From Hymenopus coronatus (taxonomy: Eukaryota > Arthropoda > Insecta > Mantodea > Hymenopodidae), in NCBI GenBank assembly GCA_030762935.1, contig CM060900.1, positions 399,802,132-399,866,131 of the forward strand: 64,000 nucleotides of DNA, given 5' to 3'. Shown in pieces: positions 19,708 through 29,316 of the stretch. A program made the translations under genes and the position numbers. The notes under the pieces are model-generated. The model made no database searches. It saw only the letters and a list, made by a program, of their open reading frames with translations, and had not been told where the DNA came from. The first letter of the stretch is position 1. The number at the start of each line of letters is the position of its first letter.

Positions 19708-22280
19708 TGTATGACATGGAACGCCCACGGCCTAAAAAGGCGAAAGACTGAACTTAGAGACTTCTTAACACTCAACAACATACACATAGCTTTAATTACA
19801 GAAACTCATTTAAGCGACAAAGACAGATTTAACATTCCAGGTTACACTCCCATCTCAACGATCGAAACAGACGTGGAGGCGGGACTGCCGCAATAATAAA
19901 ACATAGCATTGCCCATGATGTCGCTCCGCAGCCTCAATTTTCAACTCTAGAAACTACTAATATTTACATCACCATTGACAACAACAAGGTTCTAATCACG
20001 GCAGCATATGCCCCCCCAGGCGTACTAAACATAGCGGACATTAACGCAATCTCGCAGGTAAACAACAGGGTGCTAATTCTGATATAATAATTCACACTCC
20101 TACGGAACATACGTATATACCGTTCAGGCGAAACCAAAGGCCAGATATTTTAGATATTGCAGTGACGCGTAATCTAACTCTTAGAATTAACCTACAACTT
20201 AAGAACGAACTCTCTTCCGATCATTTGCCAGTGATCATAACATTAGAGTGAACTGCAGCCCCCAATCCACCAGTCGTGCGTCTGAACTACAATAAAGCAG
20301 ACTGGAATAGGTTTGCAAACACTATCAACGAGCATCTACATACTACACAGCTAAATATAGCAGAAAACATGAATGAGGCGGTAGCCCAACTAGAAAATGC
20401 CATCAAAACTGCAACCAATGAAGCAGTTCCAATAAACAAATCTAAGCAATACCAATCAAAACTACCACCTGACATCCAAATGCTAGCAGCGGAAAGAAAC
20501 CGAGCTAGACGACGATGGCAGAAAACACGTCATATTGTAGACCAGGAATACGTCATACACTTAAATACCCTTGTCAGAGAGAGAACAACAAACCATCTCT
20601 CTCAACAATGGCAGAATACACTCGAGAACCTCGACTAAAAACGAGACTCGGTGTGGAGAATTGCACGCTGTCTAACACGCGATAAATCACAAATACCACC
20701 GTTACACCACAATCAAACAATTACATCCACAGACCAACAAAAAGCAGACATGCTCGCAGACACACTGCAAGAAATCTGCACGCCTAATCCTACTCCCTGC
20801 TGCCCTCAATTTACGGAGGTAACGGAAGACAAAACGGAAGCTTTCAAAGAACAGGTAACCCACAACTTAGTGAGAAAAACCTGCCCGAGTGAAATAAACT
20901 GGCTAATCAGGTATCTCCCAAAGAGAAAATCCCCTGGGCCAGATAACATCCCAACAGTGGCCCTAATGCATTTGCCCGAAAGGGCAATTAAGCTACTGTC
21001 TGACATATTCAACTACGTGCTCACTAAAAGGTGGAAACTAGCCACCGTGGTCCACTTCCCCAAAAAGGGGGAAAACTTGTCCAAACCGTACAACTACAGA
21101 CCAATTAGTCTACTAAGCACACTCGGAAAGCTTCTCGAAAAAGTAATACTCAAACGTCTTGACTCTCAAATAAACAAACAAAACATATTAATTCCAGAAC
21201 AATTTGGATTCCGAGCCAAACACTCAACAACTCTACAACTAATCAGGGCAACCGAAACTATAACGCACGGTTTCAACTTCAACAAATCGACAGGGGCTTT
21301 ATTATTAGATGTTGAACGAGCCTTTGACAGGGTATGGCATGCTGGCCTACTAAAGAAGCTCAAAACAATAAATATACACGACTCACTCATTAAACTCATA
21401 ACAAGCTACCTAAGTGATCGAAAATTTCAATCCAGAGTAAACAATCACCTGTCATCCTAACGCCCAATCAAAGCCGGAGTACCATAAGGCAGCTTACTCG
21501 GGCCAACGCTGCTTAGTATCCATATAAATGTCATCCCAAAGACCGAAAATACAAAATTATACATTTATGCGGACGACACCGCCATAATGACAAAATCAGG
21601 TAAAACGGAATTCAGAGGTCCCTCAATAACCTAGAGGACTGGCTTACCAAATGGCGAATCAAAGTAAATGCACCAAAAACTCAAGCAATCATATTCACAA
21701 AACGCATCAATCACAGATTTCCCTGACACAGCCCGCCTCCACTTACCATATTTGGTGAAGATATTGGATGGACAGATACGGTAACTTGGCTAGGACTTAA
21801 AATGGATCAGGGTCAAACATGGAAAAAGCATATTACCCAGACTCGTGGAAAAGCCAATGCTCAATTGGGCAGGCTATACCCGCTCATCAACGTGGGCTCA
21901 CAGCTGAGCCTTAACATGGGACTCACACTCTACAAAACATTAATCAGACCTATAATTACTTACGCATTCCAAGTATGGGGGTATGCCGCCGTAAACCACA
22001 TCAAAAACATACAAAGATACCAAAATAACATTCCACGCTTAGTATCTAAGGTGCCATACACAGCTCCAGCTGACATACTTCACGAAGAACTCAAAATACA
22101 TACAATCGAACAATTCATTAAAAAGCTAACCTACGACACGTATCAAAAATTAAAAGCATATCACAACCCTTTAATAGAAATGCTAGGGAATTACGACACA
22201 CAAACAAACACAACAGACCTTTATCACTTTTCGACAGGACTATAACACAAGACACCACTCCAGACGAAATACAACAATAG
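19708..22280 (+). pseudogene. J3 ORF2: endonuclease-reverse transcriptase, multiply broken
   Basis: Sequence from MTWNAHGLKRRKTELRDF to the RT C-terminus is recognisable. Lesions against J2: loss of the start ATG; a frameshift near 19850; about 90 bases deleted at 20075 with GCTAAT/AATTCTG microhomology, removing the AGDLNAKH endonuclease motif; TGA near 20249; TAA 20636-20638; a 15-base loss near 21024; TAA near 21458 and 21485; a 16-base loss near 21612; and further stops. RT motifs A (LLDVERAFDRVWH) and C (YIYADDTAIM) are still readable. The seven-C run near 20010 is intact, which shows that J2 lost a base there. Confidence 0.82.
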
Positions 22281-22830
22281 CTTACAGATCTCCTTTCCTA
22301 AAACCTCTCCTCTTTTCTAACACACAACTATATTTATTCTCTCACTCTTCTCAGCGACGAGCGGCTGCGCAACCACTGACGGACGGAGAAATCTCCCGAA
22401 GCAACAGCGCAGAAGCGTAACTCCAAATAAATGTCTCATTCTAAACGTATATTATAAGACTAAATTTAATGCATGTCGAATAACATTTTACCTAATATGA
22501 CAAGCAGGCACACCCTGCAGAAGCAGAACATACTTATTAACGAATAAAACACTTATAAAATTAACGCATGATTATGCACGGGTATTGTTGAGGTTTCATG
22601 GATAATCCCAATAAGTAGCATTAACGCGCTCGCATGCAATGCATGCCAGCTAAGTAGCTTTCGCTTACTAACCGGGGTGCTATGCGGGACCCGACTAATG
22701 CATGTATGCACGAAACTACTCTATATAACGATTAACGCGTGGAGGGTTTTTTTTTTAGTGGATATACCGCACTCTGCGGGGAGCTCCACATATCCAGGAA
22801 TGCATTTTCCACACCACGGTAAATTAAAAA
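22281..22830 (+). other. J3 3' UTR with shortened type A tail
   Basis: It matches the J2 3' UTR but lacks about 200 bases including the G/C block. GGGGTGCTATGCGGGACCC is present from 22675 and GTGGAGGGTTTTTTTTTAGT from 22739; the terminal hairpin has been deleted (the sequence jumps from CCACATATCC to AGGAATGC at about 22797). Confidence 0.65.
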
Positions 22831-22873
22831 TTGAGAGTGGGGGTCACGATCGACACATCTTCGAGCTGTCAAC

Positions 22874-23973
22874 ATGACGAAGACGAGACTCCGCAGAACC
22901 GCCGCTGCTAAGGCAGCAACCGTCGCCTCTTCCCCGGCAGCCGCCGAGGAGGTAGCATCTCCGACGCCATCGGTCACGGCAAGCCCTGCTTCGCGGCAAC
23001 TGCAGCCGCAGTTGCCGCTATCGCCGCCGCCACCGACGTCCCCACCCAGCTCCATGACGCCGCCGCCGCGGTTCAGTGCCGTGTTACGGGGGGTCCCCCG
23101 GGACCTCTCCACCCGGCATCTGCTCATCGCCGTGCAGTCGCGGCGGCCACCCGCATATACTGCGACCGGGGCCAACGCCGATTGTTCGCCTGGAGTTGCA
23201 GGAAAATGCTGACTTGGAAGCTGCCTATGCGTCAGGGTTGCCCTTATTAGGGCGACTTCTGGTCATCGAGGCTAGCCGACAAGAACGCCACCGGCCCTAC
23301 CGACGCTGCTCTGCCTTCGGACACGCAGCTGAAGACTGCATATCGCCGCCGCGGTGCCACTACTGTGGTACCAACACCACCACCGCCAGGTGCACTGGGC
23401 ACGATCTCCGCCATCACCACCGATTCTGTGCCACCTGTCGTGGCACAGGACACTTCACCGGGCAAGCCCAGTTCCCTCTCTACACAAGGAGCAGCACATC
23501 TTCACCACCTCCTGCCCGCCGCACCTCTCCAACGAAGACATCAACCACCGAGGCCTCGCCACCTGCACCCTCAAGAGACGCAGCGACGCGAGAAGCCATT
23601 CAGGACCTCCATCCGGAGATCCTGAACGTCGGCGCTCAACTAGGTGCCCTGGAAGAGACATGGAGCCTCCTCACACAGAAGCTGCAGGCATTGCAAGCTT
23701 CTAACGCCGCAGCAGCCACCAGCCACTAGCCAGCAGACTACAGCCGCCGACCTGTCCACCAGGATCGACGCCCTCATGCAAACGCTGAGGCAGGTTCTCC
23801 TGCAACAAGCTGCTTACTCTGCTGAGCTGTTCCAGTCAAGACGGCAGCAACCCAACACCGCTCCTCCTGTACAAGCTGAGGGGCACGCACGGCCTGGGGA
23901 TCCTCGGCCACCAACACAGTGGAAGACTACTGGGAGCTTCGCTGAGCAATTCCGAATCAGGTATAATCCTTAA
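22874..23973 (+). pseudogene. G6 gag-like gene, two frameshifts and a stop
   Basis: ATG 22874 (MTKTRLRRTAAAKAATVAS) continues through PRFSAVLRGVPRDLSTRHLL; a short deletion near 23145 (the WPSCLRAT segment of G1 is missing) shifts the frame. The shifted frame carries PTPIVRLELQENADLEAA, LGRLLVIEASRQERHRP and knuckles CSAFGHAAEDC, CHYCGTNTTTARC and CATCRGTGHFTGQAQ (last cysteine replaced by phenylalanine). A TAG at about 23727 and a further shift precede the usual end (QWKTTGSFAEQFRIRYNP, TAA 23971-23973). Confidence 0.76.
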
Positions 23974-24241
23974 GTTTTCTACGTCCTATTCTCTCCTCAA
24001 TTTCCATCTTTTATTTCCTCTCTAATATCACCTTCATTCCCTAGGCTGCAGTCAGGTTCCATAGCTGTCAGCCTAGGAATAACCTTTCACCTGCTCCCGC
24101 ACAAACTACTGTTATAACGTGGAGGGATTTTTAGTGGGTATGTCGCATGAGGAAGCGGAGAGTCCCACCTATCCTCCCAGCCATTGTACTTCGGCTGGGG
24201 GTTGAATGCGTAATGCATTTTTCCCCTCCACGAAAAAAAAA
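23974..24241 (+). other. G6 3' UTR: type A tail lacking the central block
   Basis: Stem CCTAGGCT (24040-24047) pairs with AGCCTAGG (24070-24077), eight base pairs. About 95 bases containing the GGGTGC...GGGACC block are absent between 24100 and 24105 (ACAA microhomology against G5). Terminal hairpin CCCAGCC (24176-24182), loop ATTGTACTTC, GGCTGGG (24193-24199). A9 at the end. Confidence 0.65.
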
Positions 24242-24644
24242 TCGAGAGTCATCGTCTTCTGCTTCGATGGGGAAGAACAAACAACGCTGAGCCGCAGCCT
24301 CTAGGAAGGCCACCTCTGCCACGAATATTGCTTCAACATCGACGGCGATACCGAGGCAACTCCTGCCTTGATAGCATCGCCACCGTCAGCCGCCGCTGCT
24401 TCACCCCGGCGATTGCAGCTGCAGATGCCGACTGCGCATAGCTCCACTTCCCGGTTCAGCGCCGTGGTTCGGGGTGTCCCTAGGGACTTTTTCACCCAGC
24501 TCTTCACCGCCGCAGCGAAGTCGCAGTGGCCTTCACGCTTGAGGGCTACTCGCATCGTCAACGGCCGGGGACCAACACCACTGATAAGGGATCGTGCGGA
24601 TCTGGTGGCTGCCTTAGCGACTGGGTTCCCTTGCTAGGCACTAA
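24242..24644 (+). pseudogene. G7: 3'-truncated gag-only fragment
   Basis: It starts TCGAGAGTCATCG after the G6 poly(A). ATG 24267 reads only MGKNKQR before TGA 24288-24290. A second frame carries STSRFSAVVRGVPRDF, AAAKSQWPSRLRATRIV, GRGPTPLIRDRADL and AALATGFPC (to 24637), matching G1 residues of about 80-140. The sequence leaves gag at about 24640, before the zinc knuckles. Confidence 0.65.
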
Positions 24645-25020
24645 CCAAAGTCAAAATCAAGAGCTCCAAACGAGCCAATCAGACACCAGCAGAGCACAGC
24701 ACTCCGCCGACAGAAGTCCATCCCACCGCCAACCCGAACCAATCACCACACGCCTCCCCACCAACCACTGATATAAATACCGCGGTCCACAGTGCAACCA
24801 GCATAGTTGCATTTGAAACGTCCACTAGAGCACTTCGATCTCGCCGCTGCCACCGAAGATGTCTGCCGTAGTCGTAGACGAAACGTCTGGGAGCAAGAAG
24901 GAGGAGCCCAGTAGTTCACGGCCCTAAGCCCGGATTGTACTTCAGCCAGTATTGCCACCGGCCGTGAAAGCCTAAGAATTTCGATGAATGAATAAAGACA
25001 ACCTAAAATCCCTTCCATCC
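24645..25020 (+). promoter_or_regulatory. Promoter-like segment with a hammerhead-like fold
   Basis: No gene. Two CCAAT boxes (24675-24679, 24739-24743), a TATAAATA (24772-24779) and an AATAAAG near 24989 suggest a compact Pol II unit. At 24846-24894 the sequence GCTGCCA, CCGAAGA, T, GTCT...AGAC, GAAA, CGTC, TGGGAGC can fold like a type I hammerhead ribozyme, with one mismatch in stem I, C in place of the core U4 and one extra T. Penelope-like elements carry such motifs in their terminal repeats; no reverse transcriptase of that kind is present here. The identity is open. Confidence 0.4.
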
Positions 25021-25283
25021 TTCCTTAACTCCCCGGGTGGCAGACAGGGCCTCGGTCATGTCTGATACCCGGAACTCTTCTCCACTTCTGCTGCGCCGCC
25101 GCTTAGTTCGGCCAGCAGCTAAACTCCCGCACTAACGTGGGTGCTCAGCGGAACTTCACCATCCTGATCCTTATCCTTGAATCCAACACTTTCCCAACCC
25201 ATTTCCGAACCTCACACAATGGCGAGATAAGCCATTCTTTAAACCTTCCAATTCCCTTACTGTCTCCCCTTCCCAAAAAAAAA
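25021..25283 (+). mobile_element. 3'-end fragment of a retrotransposon, type E tail
   Basis: No coding sequence. The hairpin is nested: CCGGGT/ACCCGG (25033-25038 with 25067-25072) and inside it CAGACA/TGTCTG (25041-25046 with 25059-25064), closing the 12-base loop GGGCCTCGGTCA (25047-25058). GTGGGTGCTCAGCGGAACTT follows from 25137, and A9 at 25275-25283 ends the unit. Confidence 0.6.
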
Positions 25284-25686
25284 TTCGAGATGCCGAGGAA
25301 GAAGACGCATCACAGACTCGCCGCCAACTCAGGTGCCAGCTCTCCTCCGACAACTGCCGGCAGGGAAGCCTCAACATCACCGTCACCGGAGCAAGTCCAG
25401 CCAACACCGCCGCAGACAGTCGGTAATCCACCGGCAACCAGCACAGCCTCTTGGCAGCTGCAGCCGCCGCCGACACCGACGGAGCCCGCGCAGTCGTTAC
25501 CACCTCCGGAACCCGTGCAGTCGCTACCACCGCAGTTAAGTACCTGTGGTTATGGGGGTCCCTAGAAACCTTTTTACCAAGCACGTAATCGACACAGCGC
25601 AGTCGCAATGGCCTTCTTGCTGGAGGGCCACTCGCATCCTGTGCGACCGGGGACTAACGCCACTCGTCCGAATCGAGTTCCAAGAC
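25284..25686 (+). pseudogene. G8: 5' part of a third gag-only subfamily
   Basis: TTCGAG directly precedes ATG 25290 (MPRKKTHHRLAANSGASS). A Ser/Pro/Gln-rich N-terminus runs to TAG 25563-25565 after CGYGGP; past a frameshift the RNA-binding region continues in another frame. At 25687 the homology with G9 (same sequence near 27350) stops abruptly and DNA polymerase B sequence begins. Confidence 0.6.
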
Positions 25687-26636
25687 ACATTGTATGTAAC
25701 ATTAAGAGTATGAGACATGGTTTGAAGGGCACCAGAAATCTTACTTCATCCGATGCAATTCAGAAAGACATGAAGACTTACCTGCAGGAAGCTAAAAACA
25801 GGATTATACAATTTGTTCTAAAAGAGTTCTCCACACATAAAGCTGTGAAGATTTACCTGTTAGTGGAATGCCGATTTGTAAACAGTGTTGGAAAAAGTAA
25901 TGACAAAACCTTCAAGCCAGGAATCAGACAGTGTTTCAAGGAACTGATTTAGACCAATTTTAGAGACGAAATTCAAGAAATTGGCTGTTGAAATGGACGA
26001 ATCACAACTTAATGGAAGCTGCTTACTGTTGAGGGGGTGCCTTCAAATTAACAATAACAACCCACTTCGCGGGAGCAGTTACATTCATCTACCTGCATCT
26101 ATAGAAGCAAACAAAGCGCGTGTGAACCTCAAGAATCGTCCTGATGAGACATGGTTTTTATATGCTCTCCACGCAAAATTCATTTAAAAGGATCCCCAAC
26201 GTGTAACCAAATACAAATATGTGGAAAATAAATACGACCTCTCGTGTATCGCGATTGCTGCACCTTTGTCTAAAATCCCGACATTTGAAAAGAAAAATAA
26301 TATATCTATGAACGTGTTTGCACTGGCTGAAAAGAAAGCATTGTTTCCAATATAACAATATGGTGTGCTATTGCCGTAATATGGGGTTGAAAACCTGAAG
26401 CTTATGTACATGGATATGGACTAAGCTGTGTAGGAAGAACTATCTGATCGTCGTGACCTTCTGCTGCTGAGTGATGAAAACGGCACGCATCACTATGCAT
26501 AAATCAAGAACTTTGAGAAGCTTATTCGAGAACAATCGACAAAATATGAAGGACACCGAAGTGGAGTAGAAAATTTGCAGAAACATGCTACTATACTCAG
26601 GCAGCGTGCTATCGCTGGGATAGCTATGCGCACAAA
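25687..26636 (+). pseudogene. DNA polymerase B fragment (Polinton/adintovirus type), second copy
   Basis: The fragment is a decayed relative of the N-terminal third of the polymerase at 32003-35623. Matching landmarks include DMKTYLQ, KNRIIQF, LLVECR, the LRGSSYIHLPASIEA-type segment and ARVNLKNR; downstream the zinc-knuckle-like and exonuclease-proximal segments can be traced to about 26636. It has several frameshifts and stops and lacks the exonuclease and polymerase motifs, so it is inactive. It is bounded on the left by G8 gag and on the right by a type A retrotransposon tail. Confidence 0.7.
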
Positions 26637-26695
26637 GGGGTCTGAATGCGTAATGCATTTTACACCTCCACGGTAAAGGGAAAAAAAAAAAAAAA
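26637..26695 (+). other. Terminal type A tail remnant with poly(A)
   Basis: TCTGAATGCGTAATGCATTT (from 26641) and ACACCTCCACGGTAAAGGG match the last about 45 bases of the G3 and G5 tails; A15 at 26681-26695 follows. It closes the segment made of G8 gag and polymerase fragment, as if that composite had been retrotransposed or the tail had captured it. Confidence 0.6.
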
Positions 26696-26732
26696 GACGC
26701 AAGGACATTCGGAGCTTCTTCGACTTGTAAGG

Positions 26733-28103
26733 ATGGCCAAGAAGTGGCAGCGCAGACTCGCCGCTGCTAAGGCAGCACCCGATGCCTCCACCTTGGCAGC
26801 CGCCGAGAAGGCAGCACCTCCGACGCTACCGGTCCAGGCAAGCCTTGCTTCGCCGCCGGCCGCCACCTCAGTCTCGCCGCAACTGCAGCCGCAGTTGCCG
26901 CCATTACCAACACCGCCTCCACACAGCTCCACGCCGCCGCCGCAAGGAGAGCTTCGAGATGAAGAGGAAGAAGACGCAACGCAAACTCGCTGCCAACCCA
27001 GCTGCCAGCTCTCCACCGGCAACTGCCGGCAGGGAAGCCTCGACATCACCGTCACCGGAGCAAGTCCAGCCAACACCGTCGCAGACAGTCGGTAATCCAC
27101 CGGCAACCAGCACAGCCTCTCGGCAGCTGCAGCCGCCGCCGACACCGCCGGAGCCCGCGCAGTCGCTACCACCTCCGGAGCCCGCGCAGTCGCTACCACC
27201 GCAGTTAAGTACCTGTGGTAAGGGGGGGTCCCTAGAAACCTTTCTACCAAGCATGTAATCGACGCAGCGCAGTCGCAATGGCCTTCTTGCTGGAGGGCCA
27301 CTCGCATCCTGTGCGACCGGGGACTAACGCCACTCGTCCGAATCGAGTTCCAAGACACCGCCGATATGGAAGCGTCTTTGGCATCAGGGTTGCCCTTTCT
27401 AGGGCGACTCCTGAGCGTCGAAGTTAGCAGAACAGAGTGCCACCGCACTTGCTGACGCTGCTGCGCCTATGGGCACAGCTTAGAAGCCTGTTCCTCGCCG
27501 CCGCGGTGCCACTATTGTGGAGCTGCTGCCTACACCGCTGAGTACACTCAATACGACCTACGCCGCAGACGCCGGTTCTGTGCCACCTGCCGTGGCACAG
27601 GACACTACACCGAGCAAGCCATGTGCCCAGCCTATGCAAGGAACAGGCAACCACTTCCGCAGCAGGCCCGGGAAGAACCAGCTCCTTCAATCACACAGAC
27701 AGCGCAGACACCTACACCTTCAACACTAAATACCGGCGAACTACTGCTGAAATTTCAGGGCCTAAGTGAGACCATTCAGGACCTCCACGCGGAGGTTCTG
27801 ACACTGACGGCCAAACTGACACACCTGGAGGACCGCCTGCAGGAACAACGGACCGAACTTCAGGAACTTCCAACACTAGGACACCAATTCACTCAACTCT
27901 ACGCTGACATCCGGCTCATCATCAGGGAGGAGGTGAAGGCCCTGAAGACGGTGACAGGACGGCCACCGTTGCACCACAGGGACCCTGAGCATCTGGTTCA
28001 GATAGCTGAAGGACCTATACAACGTCCACTTATGACAGCACAGAAACTCTACAGAAAACAACTCCGCAGAGAACGAACCAACTTAAGGAAGTATCACCAG
28101 TAA
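26733..28103 (+). pseudogene. G9 gag-like gene: out-of-frame fusion, frameshift and stop
   Basis: The first part (MAKKWQRRLAAAKAAPDAS, then Ala/Pro-rich) is the G1-type N-terminus, ending in the CTPPPQ region at about 26947. ATG 26959 of the subfamily-3 start lies in another frame and reads MKRKKTQRKLAANPAASS, like G8. A frameshift near 27225 precedes the RNA-binding region; TGA at about 27453 interrupts the first knuckle. Knuckles CHYCGAAAYTAEY and CATCRGTGHYTEQAMC are readable, followed by a long coiled coil (IQDLHAEVLTLTAKLTHLED onwards) and an end at TAA 28101-28103. The C-terminus (EGPIQRPLMTAQKLYRKQL) resembles that of G1, and both carry type B tails. Confidence 0.72.
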
Positions 28104-28398
28104 CTTTCACAAACACACATCACCATTATCTACCATTCATTTTTACCAATTACTTCTCCAGCGGGCCACTCAGGGCGCAAGTCATGTGTGTCCACTGGCT
28201 CATCATACTTTCACCTCGATGTTACTGCCCCTGGCAGGCAGCACACATGTTCACCAGAAATTCGCAGGTGCTTTATGCGGTACTGCACAAGAGAGGCATG
28301 GGCCTCCTACTTCCGGTGGGTTTTTTTGTGGGTAGTGCCACCCTGGTGCGAGTCCAGGTTGGGGAATCTCACACTCTATGGCTTTCCTGGAGTTAGGG
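28104..28398 (+). other. G9 3' UTR: type B tail, 3' end lost
   Basis: Loop GGGCGCAAGTCA (28173-28184) on a paired stem; CAGGTGCTTTATGCGGTACT from 28265; CTTCCGGTGGGTTTTTTTGT from 28310; T-arm-like hairpin CCACCCTGG with a TGCGAGT loop and one stem mismatch near 28341. The last about 40 bases and the poly(A) seen in G1 are missing; J4 starts after GTTAGGGC. Confidence 0.65.
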
Positions 28399-28400
28399 CA

Positions 28401-29316
28401 AATTACCTAGCCAACCGGACGTTCCAATCCAAAGTTAATGAAACTCTGTCCTCCTGAAAAGCAATTACAGCGGGCGTCCCGCAAGGCAGCATACTAGGTA
28501 CACAACTTTTTAACTTGTACATCAACGACATACCAAAAACCCCCTCTGTCGACTACTTCATCTACGCCTACGACATGACTATCATGACGCAGTCAGGATC
28601 CCTACCTCTCCTGATTAACCAACTCCAAGTAGCACTAACGTCCCTAGAGGACTGGCTCACCAAGTGGCGCATTAAAGTGAACACAGCCAAATGTGAAGCC
28701 ATATTTTTCTCAAAAAGGGTCACTGTAGATACGCACGCACACTACAACCACTCCAACTATTTGGTAATCTCATCACTTGGAAACCAACAGTGACCTACCT
28801 AGCGTCGTACTAGACCAAAGCCTCACCTGGAATAAACACATCCAGTGCGCCCGACAGAAAGCGAATGCCAAACTAGCAAACATTTACCCTCTAATCAATC
28901 TCAACAACACGCTCAAACTTCGTTCAGGCTTAACCCTTTACAAAACACTCCTTCGACCTATTCTCACTTACGCTTCACCGGCCTGTAGCTACGCAGCCCC
29001 CAGCCACATCAAAAAACTACAGCAGTTCCAAAACAAAGTCCTGCACCTTATCGCAAAAGTACCAGCCATCACACCGGCAAGTACGCTTCACTCGGAACTC
29101 AAAGTGCACACCATAGAACAATTCATAAAAATGCTTACCCACGATATGTACGCCCGTGCCACAAAAAGCCACAACCCACTTATCGCCGATCTTGGCAGAT
29201 TCGTCACCACCACAAACAAGCACAAACGCCCACTCTCCCTATTCGATAGGAACCTGTCTGAAACAATCACACCCGAAGATATACAAGACTACCTGGACTT
29301 CTTGGTCCCAGACTGA
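28401..29316 (+). pseudogene. J4 ORF2 fragment: RT palm and thumb
   Basis: It reads from YLANRTFQSKVNETLSS through a TGA near 28456, AGVPQGSILGTQLFN, then IYAYDMTIMTQSG, where the catalytic YADD has become YAYD, and DWLTKWRIKVNTAKCEAI. A frameshift near 28780 leads to LDQSLTWNKHIQCARQKA, YKTLLRPILTYASPA and a normal C-terminus to TGA 29314-29316. The loss of the first catalytic aspartate, the stop and the shift make it inactive. Confidence 0.82.

Larger units (their letters stand above)
17591..22830 (+). mobile_element. J3: full-length but dead Jockey-like retrotransposon
   Basis: It begins TCGAGAGTCAGAGG immediately after the G5 poly(A), with a 589-base 5' UTR (block 17871-18020 shared with J1), gag from 18180, ORF2 from about 19708, a 3' UTR shared with J2 and a weak A-tract (AAATTAAAAA, 22821-22830). 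It is the best guide to the true 5' end of the J2/J3 family. Confidence 0.85.
22831..24241 (+). mobile_element. G6: gag-only unit with type A tail
   Basis: It starts TTGAGAGTGGGGG, has a 43-base leader, a broken gag (22874-23973), a type A tail and A9 (24233-24241). Confidence 0.75.
26696..28398 (+). mobile_element. G9: chimeric gag-only unit with type B tail
   Basis: Leader 26696-26732, a subfamily-1 gag start 26733-26950, then an abrupt join to a subfamily-3 unit start (TTCGAG-ATG at 26953-26961), its gag to 28103, and a type B tail without poly(A), cut at about 28398 where J4 begins. Confidence 0.7.

Noticed and set aside
26660..27448. 262-residue minus-strand ORF, with similar ones at 7181-7645, 22732-23175 and 25171-25608
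   Set aside because: Ala/Gly/Ser-rich shadows of the Pro/Ala-rich gag N-termini; GC-rich repeats of Pro and Ala codons leave the other strand open by composition.
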